Shown here piece after piece: positions 61,348 to 64,000 of a stretch of 64,000 nucleotides of DNA. This DNA comes from Kitasatospora cinereorecta (GTDB lineage: Bacteria > Actinomycetota > Actinomycetes > Streptomycetales > Streptomycetaceae): contig NZ_JAMZDX010000001.1 of NCBI RefSeq assembly GCF_024172095.1, positions 1,191,001 to 1,255,000 on the forward strand, in the 5' to 3' direction. The translations under genes and the position numbers were made by a program. Every line of letters starts with the position of its first letter. The stretch's first letter is position 1. The notes under the pieces were generated by a model. The model saw only the letters and a list, made by a program, of their open reading frames with translations. It did not search any database and was not told the origin of the DNA.

Positions 61348-61420
61348 AGGGGCGCGGGGAACTGCGCGCGGCCGTGCTCCACGAGGGTGCATGGCCGGGC
61401 GCGCAGTTCCCCGCGCCCCT
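61348..61420. repeat. Long inverted repeat, family copy C
   Basis: The left arm begins AGGGGCGCGGGGAACTGCGC (61348-61369), and the right arm at 61399-61420 pairs perfectly over 22 bases. The spacer is 29 bases. It lies eight bases after the ribonuclease D stop codon (minus strand), consistent with a terminator role. Confidence 0.88.
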
Positions 61421-61428
61421 TCAGGTGC

Positions 61429-62664
61429 CTACTCCGCCGGAGTCGAGAAAGCTTCCGCCATGACCGGGGCCACCAGGTCGACCTGCCACTGGCGGGCGCC
61501 GAGGGCGCGGAGGGCGGCGGCGACGGACTCCGCGTCCGGGGTGGCGGGCGGCTCCCAGGAGACGCGGCGGACCAGGTCGGGGGTGATCAGGTTCTCGGCG
61601 GGCAGGTTGTGCTGCTCGGCGAGTTCCGTGACGGCGGCGCGGGCCGCGGAGAGCCGGGCGGCGGCGACCGGGTCCTTGTCGGCCCAGGCGCGCGGCGGCG
61701 GCGGGCCGTCGTGCGGGGCGGCGGCGGGCGGCAGCTGGTTCTCGGGGATCTCGCGGGCGCGCTGGAGCGCGGCCAGCCACTGGTCGAGCTGGCGCCGGTT
61801 GGCACGCGGACCGAACCCGGTGACGGCGAGCAGCGCGGGCGCGTTGAGCGGCATGGCGAGCGCGGCGTTGACGATCGCGGCGTCGGGCAGCACCCGGCCG
61901 GGGGAGACGTCGCGCTCGCGGGCGATCCGGTCGCGGGCGAGCCACAGTTCGCGGACGGCGGCGAGCTGGCGGCGGCGGCGGACCTTGTGCAGCTGGGAGG
62001 TGCGGCGCCAGGGGTCGGTGCGCGGGGCGGGACGGGGGGCGTCGACCAGGGCGGCGAACTCCTCCAGCGCCCAGCCGAGCTTGCCCTGGGCGTCCAGCTC
62101 GCGCTCGAGTTCGTCGCGCAGCTCGACCAGCACCTCGACGTCCAGCGCGGCGTAGCGCAGCCAGGGTTCGGGCAGCGGGCGGGTGGACCAGTCCACCGCG
62201 GAGTGCTCCTTGGCGAGCGACAGGCCGAGCACGTTCTCGGTCATCGGGCCGAGGCCGACCCGGGGGAAGCCGGCCAGACGGCCGGCCAGCTCGGTGTCGA
62301 AGAGCCTGCGCGGGGTCATGCCGACCTCGGCCAGGCAGGGGAGGTCCTGGGTGGCGGCGTGCACCACCCACTCGGCGTCGGCGAGGGCGGCGCCGAGCGC
62401 GGAGAGGTCGGGGCAGGCGATCGGGTCGATCAGCGCGGTTCCGGCGCCGGCCCGGCGCAGTTGGATCAGGTAGGCGCGCTGGCCGTAGCGGTAGCCCGAG
62501 GCGCGCTCGGCGTCGACGGCGACCGGCCCGGTGCCGCCGGCGAACGCGGCGACGGTCTCGGCGAGCGCGGTCTCGTCCGCCACGACCGGTGGCAGCCCCT
62601 CCCGCGGCTCGAGGAGCGGGACCGGGGCTGTCTCTTCAGGGATGGCTGCTACGGCGTCGGTCAC
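61429..62664 (-). CDS. rnd: Ribonuclease D-like 3'-5' exonuclease
   Basis: This 411-aa protein has a DEDD-type exonuclease domain (about 45-225): Asp and Glu in VAVDAERASGYRYG, Asp in VVHAATQDLPCL, and YAALDVEVL. An HRDC-type helical domain follows (about 235-315; LWLARDRIARERDVSPGRVLPDAAIV). It processes or degrades structured RNA. GTG 62664 (VTDAVAAIPEE) is chosen; TACCCT with seven bases to the GTG suggests a leaderless transcript. A long inverted repeat lies after the stop codon. Confidence 0.92.
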   Translation of the reverse strand: MTDAVAAIPEETAPVPLLEPREGLPPVVADETALAETVAAFAGGTGPVAVDAERASGYRYGQRAYLIQLRRAGAGTALIDPIACPDLSALGAALADAEWVVHAATQDLPCLAEVGMTPRRLFDTELAGRLAGFPRVGLGPMTENVLGLSLAKEHSAVDWSTRPLPEPWLRYAALDVEVLVELRDELERELDAQGKLGWALEEFAALVDAPRPAPRTDPWRRTSQLHKVRRRRQLAAVRELWLARDRIARERDVSPGRVLPDAAIVNAALAMPLNAPALLAVTGFGPRANRRQLDQWLAALQRAREIPENQLPPAAAPHDGPPPPRAWADKDPVAAARLSAARAAVTELAEQHNLPAENLITPDLVRRVSWEPPATPDAESVAAALRALGARQWQVDLVAPVMAEAFSTPAE

Positions 62665-62850
62665 TCCCCAAGGGTACGACGGGGAGGGGCGCCGGGAGTG
62701 TTGTCCGACTGGTCGGACCATGTTCCGACATATGCCACGGACCGTTCGTGGTGGACCGGACCGCCTCTGGCCGGGGCGTTCCCGGTTCGTGGCGACGGCG
62801 GCCCGGAGGAAACGTTCCTCCGGGCCGCCACCAGGGAAGTCACCGATCCG

Positions 62851-63570
62851 TCAGTGGATGATTCCGGTTCGCAGCGCGACGGCGACCATGCCGGCCCGGT
62901 CACCGGTGCCCAGCTTGCGGGCGATCCGGGCGAGATGGCTCTTCACGGTGAGGGCGGAGAGCCCCATCGCGACGCCGATGGCCTTGTTGGACTGGCCCTC
63001 CGCCACCAGCCGCAGGACCTCGACCTCACGGCCGGACAGCTCCCGGTACGCCGAGGGCTGCGCGCCGGGGGCACCGGGCGCCGCGCCCGGGGCGCCGGGC
63101 TGGCCGTGGCCGCCGGGGACACCCGGCATGCCCGGACGCCGCATCCGCCCGGCCAGGCCGGCCGCGCCGAGCGGCATCCCGGGGCGGCCCGGCATCGCCA
63201 CGTTGGTGCGGGTACCGGTGACCACGTAGCCCTTGACGCCGCCGGCCAGCGCCGAGCGGACCGCGCCGATGTCGTCGGCGGCGGACAGCGCCAGGCCGTT
63301 GGGCCAGCCCGCGGCCCGGGTCTCGGCGAGGATCGTCAGCCCGGAGCCGTCCGGGAGGTGGACGTCCGCGATGCAGATGTCGCGCGGGGTGGCGACCCGG
63401 GGACGGGCCTCGGCGATCGAGGAGACCTCGATGACGTCGCGGACGCCCAGCGCCCACAGGTGGCGGGTGACGGTGTTCCGGACCCGGGGATCAGCGATGA
63501 CCACCATCGCGGTGGGCTTGGTCGGACGGTAGGCGACCACGTTTGCGGGGTGCTCGAGAAGGACCGACAC
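62851..63570 (-). CDS. whiI: Atypical NarL/LuxR-type response regulator, WhiI-like
   Basis: This 239-aa protein has a receiver domain (about 20-120) with an incomplete acidic pocket: the usual Asp pair is Ala26-Asp27. Asp69 (CIADVHLPDGSG), Ser96 and Lys113 are present. A Gly/Pro/Met-rich collagen-like linker (about 127-173) and a LuxR helix-turn-helix follow (LSGREVEVLRLVAEGQSNKAIGVAMGLSALTVKSHL). WhiI of S. coelicolor is such an atypical regulator; it acts in late sporulation as a heterodimer with BldM. Position next to fadAB and ribonuclease D fits. GTG 63570 has AGGAGG five bases upstream. Confidence 0.85.
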   Translation of the reverse strand: MSVLLEHPANVVAYRPTKPTAMVVIADPRVRNTVTRHLWALGVRDVIEVSSIAEARPRVATPRDICIADVHLPDGSGLTILAETRAAGWPNGLALSAADDIGAVRSALAGGVKGYVVTGTRTNVAMPGRPGMPLGAAGLAGRMRRPGMPGVPGGHGQPGAPGAAPGAPGAQPSAYRELSGREVEVLRLVAEGQSNKAIGVAMGLSALTVKSHLARIARKLGTGDRAGMVAVALRTGIIH

Positions 63571-63668
63571 CAGCGCCTCCTGTGGGGAGTGGCGGACGGC
63601 AGCTCCTCGTCGCCGCCTCTGGCCTGGGGGCGCTCGGAGTGTTCCGCGTTTGGAAAGGGTCACTGACA

Positions 63669-63696
63669 CCTTCGGCATCAACCGTGCCCGCCTTTA
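63669..63696 (-). promoter_or_regulatory. Candidate sigma-WhiG promoter of whiI
   Basis: On the minus strand TAAA (63696-63693) is followed after 16 bases by GCCGAAGG (63676-63669). The FliA/WhiG-type consensus is TAAA, about 15 bases, GCCGATAA. It lies about 100 bases before the start codon. whiI is a known sigma-WhiG target in S. coelicolor. Confidence 0.65.
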
Positions 63697-63826
63697 GCGA
63701 GTGATCACGATCTAGTGAGTAACAATACGGACAAATCGCGCAGGTGACCGGTACGACATGCCCGGCATTCGTACGTTTTCGATCGGAAATCGACACGCGA
63801 CGATCGGCATCAGTCGATGAATTGAC

Positions 63827-63854
63827 ACGGAGTGCGACACAAGTCACACTCCGT
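63827..63854 (-). terminator. Hairpin, probable terminator of the gene at the right edge
   Basis: ACGGAGTG (63827-63834) and CACTCCGT (63847-63854) pair perfectly. On the minus strand the stem lies about 44 bases after a stop codon (63898-63900) and is followed by GTCAATTCATC. Confidence 0.55.
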
Positions 63855-63897
63855 CAGTCCTGCGGGTGGCTTCGCGCCCGCGCCGCGCCGGTGTCCC

Positions 63898-64000
63898 TCA
63901 GTGGGGGCGCGGACGGCGTCGCGCCGGCATCGGAACCACTCCGCCGAGTGACGTCGCCTCCGGCAGCGGAACCGCGGCCGAGACCGGCGGCAGGCCGGCG
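63898..64000 (-). CDS. 3' end of a partial gene of unknown function
   Basis: A frame open to the window edge ends at a TGA (63898-63900) and gives a 33-residue C-terminus with SAAVPLPEATSLGGVVPMP and the basic end ARRRPRPH. Most third codon positions are G or C, as expected for coding DNA here, and a hairpin follows. Too little is visible to name the product. Confidence 0.45.
   Translation of the reverse strand, partial: AGLPPVSAAVPLPEATSLGGVVPMPARRRPRPH

Larger units (their letters stand above)
63571..63897. other. 327-base upstream region of whiI
   Basis: No gene is visible. The region is clearly more A/T-rich than its surroundings. It holds the WhiG-like promoter (63669-63696), an 8-base palindrome GTGATCAC (63701-63708) and a perfect hairpin (63827-63854). 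Confidence 0.6.

Noticed and set aside
63822-63850. Plus-strand promoter with TTGACA at 63822
   Set aside because: The matching -10 position reads CACACT or CACTCC and lies inside a perfect hairpin. No plus-strand gene follows.

Overview
The window is about 73% GC, with frequent GTG and TTG starts, 4-bp ATGA/GTGA overlaps and compact operons. It carries whiI-, rok7B7/xylFGH- and dxs-like genes. This points to a chromosome of the family Streptomycetaceae (Streptomyces, Kitasatospora or a close relative). I see no rRNA, tRNA, CRISPR array, phage gene or insertion sequence; the stretch looks like core chromosome.

Layout. (1) 169-2222, minus: a two-gene ABC-2 exporter. (2) 2369-12682, minus: a seven-gene signalling operon, reading glnX, glnH, an unknown helical protein, pknG, a PP2C phosphatase, a VWA protein and an FHA protein, closed by a strong terminator. 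(3) 12906-15230: a nucleosidase, an isochorismatase-fold hydrolase and a GlxA-type AraC regulator. (4) 15324-22225, minus: a sugar operon in the order ROK repressor, solute-binding protein, two permeases, GH4 glycosidase, BadF-type sugar kinase. (5) 22366-30996: an MscS channel, an HNH nuclease, a membrane-anchored GH84-like protein with a changed catalytic Asp pair, 4-alpha-glucanotransferase and a small membrane protein. (6) 31102-36234: apbE, an FMN-binding protein and a ferric-reductase-like protein (a flavin-based trans-membrane electron route), divergent from a response regulator/histidine kinase pair. (7) 36194-38773: aminopeptidase N. (8) 38983-47421: a rok7B7-like regulator, xylFGH, dxs and an amino-acid permease. 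(9) 47480-57749: a PMT-like membrane glycosyltransferase, two secreted glycosidase-like proteins, an MFS transporter divergent from an ArsR-type regulator, and an unknown protein. (10) 57850-63570, minus: fadAB, ribonuclease D and whiI, with the 3' end of another gene at the right edge.

The strongest points for follow-up are these. In the PknG operon the kinase, phosphatase and FHA protein all carry short paired Cys4 zinc-ribbon modules. A 990-aa secreted multidomain protein has no family I can name; it sits beside a GH31 enzyme, and both share an upstream CCGGAAAACCGGT element at nearly the same distance from the start codon. A dense set of overlapping inverted repeats, including a DasR-box-like site, lies between rok7B7 and xylF. 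The whiI-like gene has a sigma-WhiG-type promoter. A three-copy long-hairpin repeat family is present in intergenic DNA.

All positions and motifs were read by eye. Functions are assigned by recognising family motifs, without database searches.
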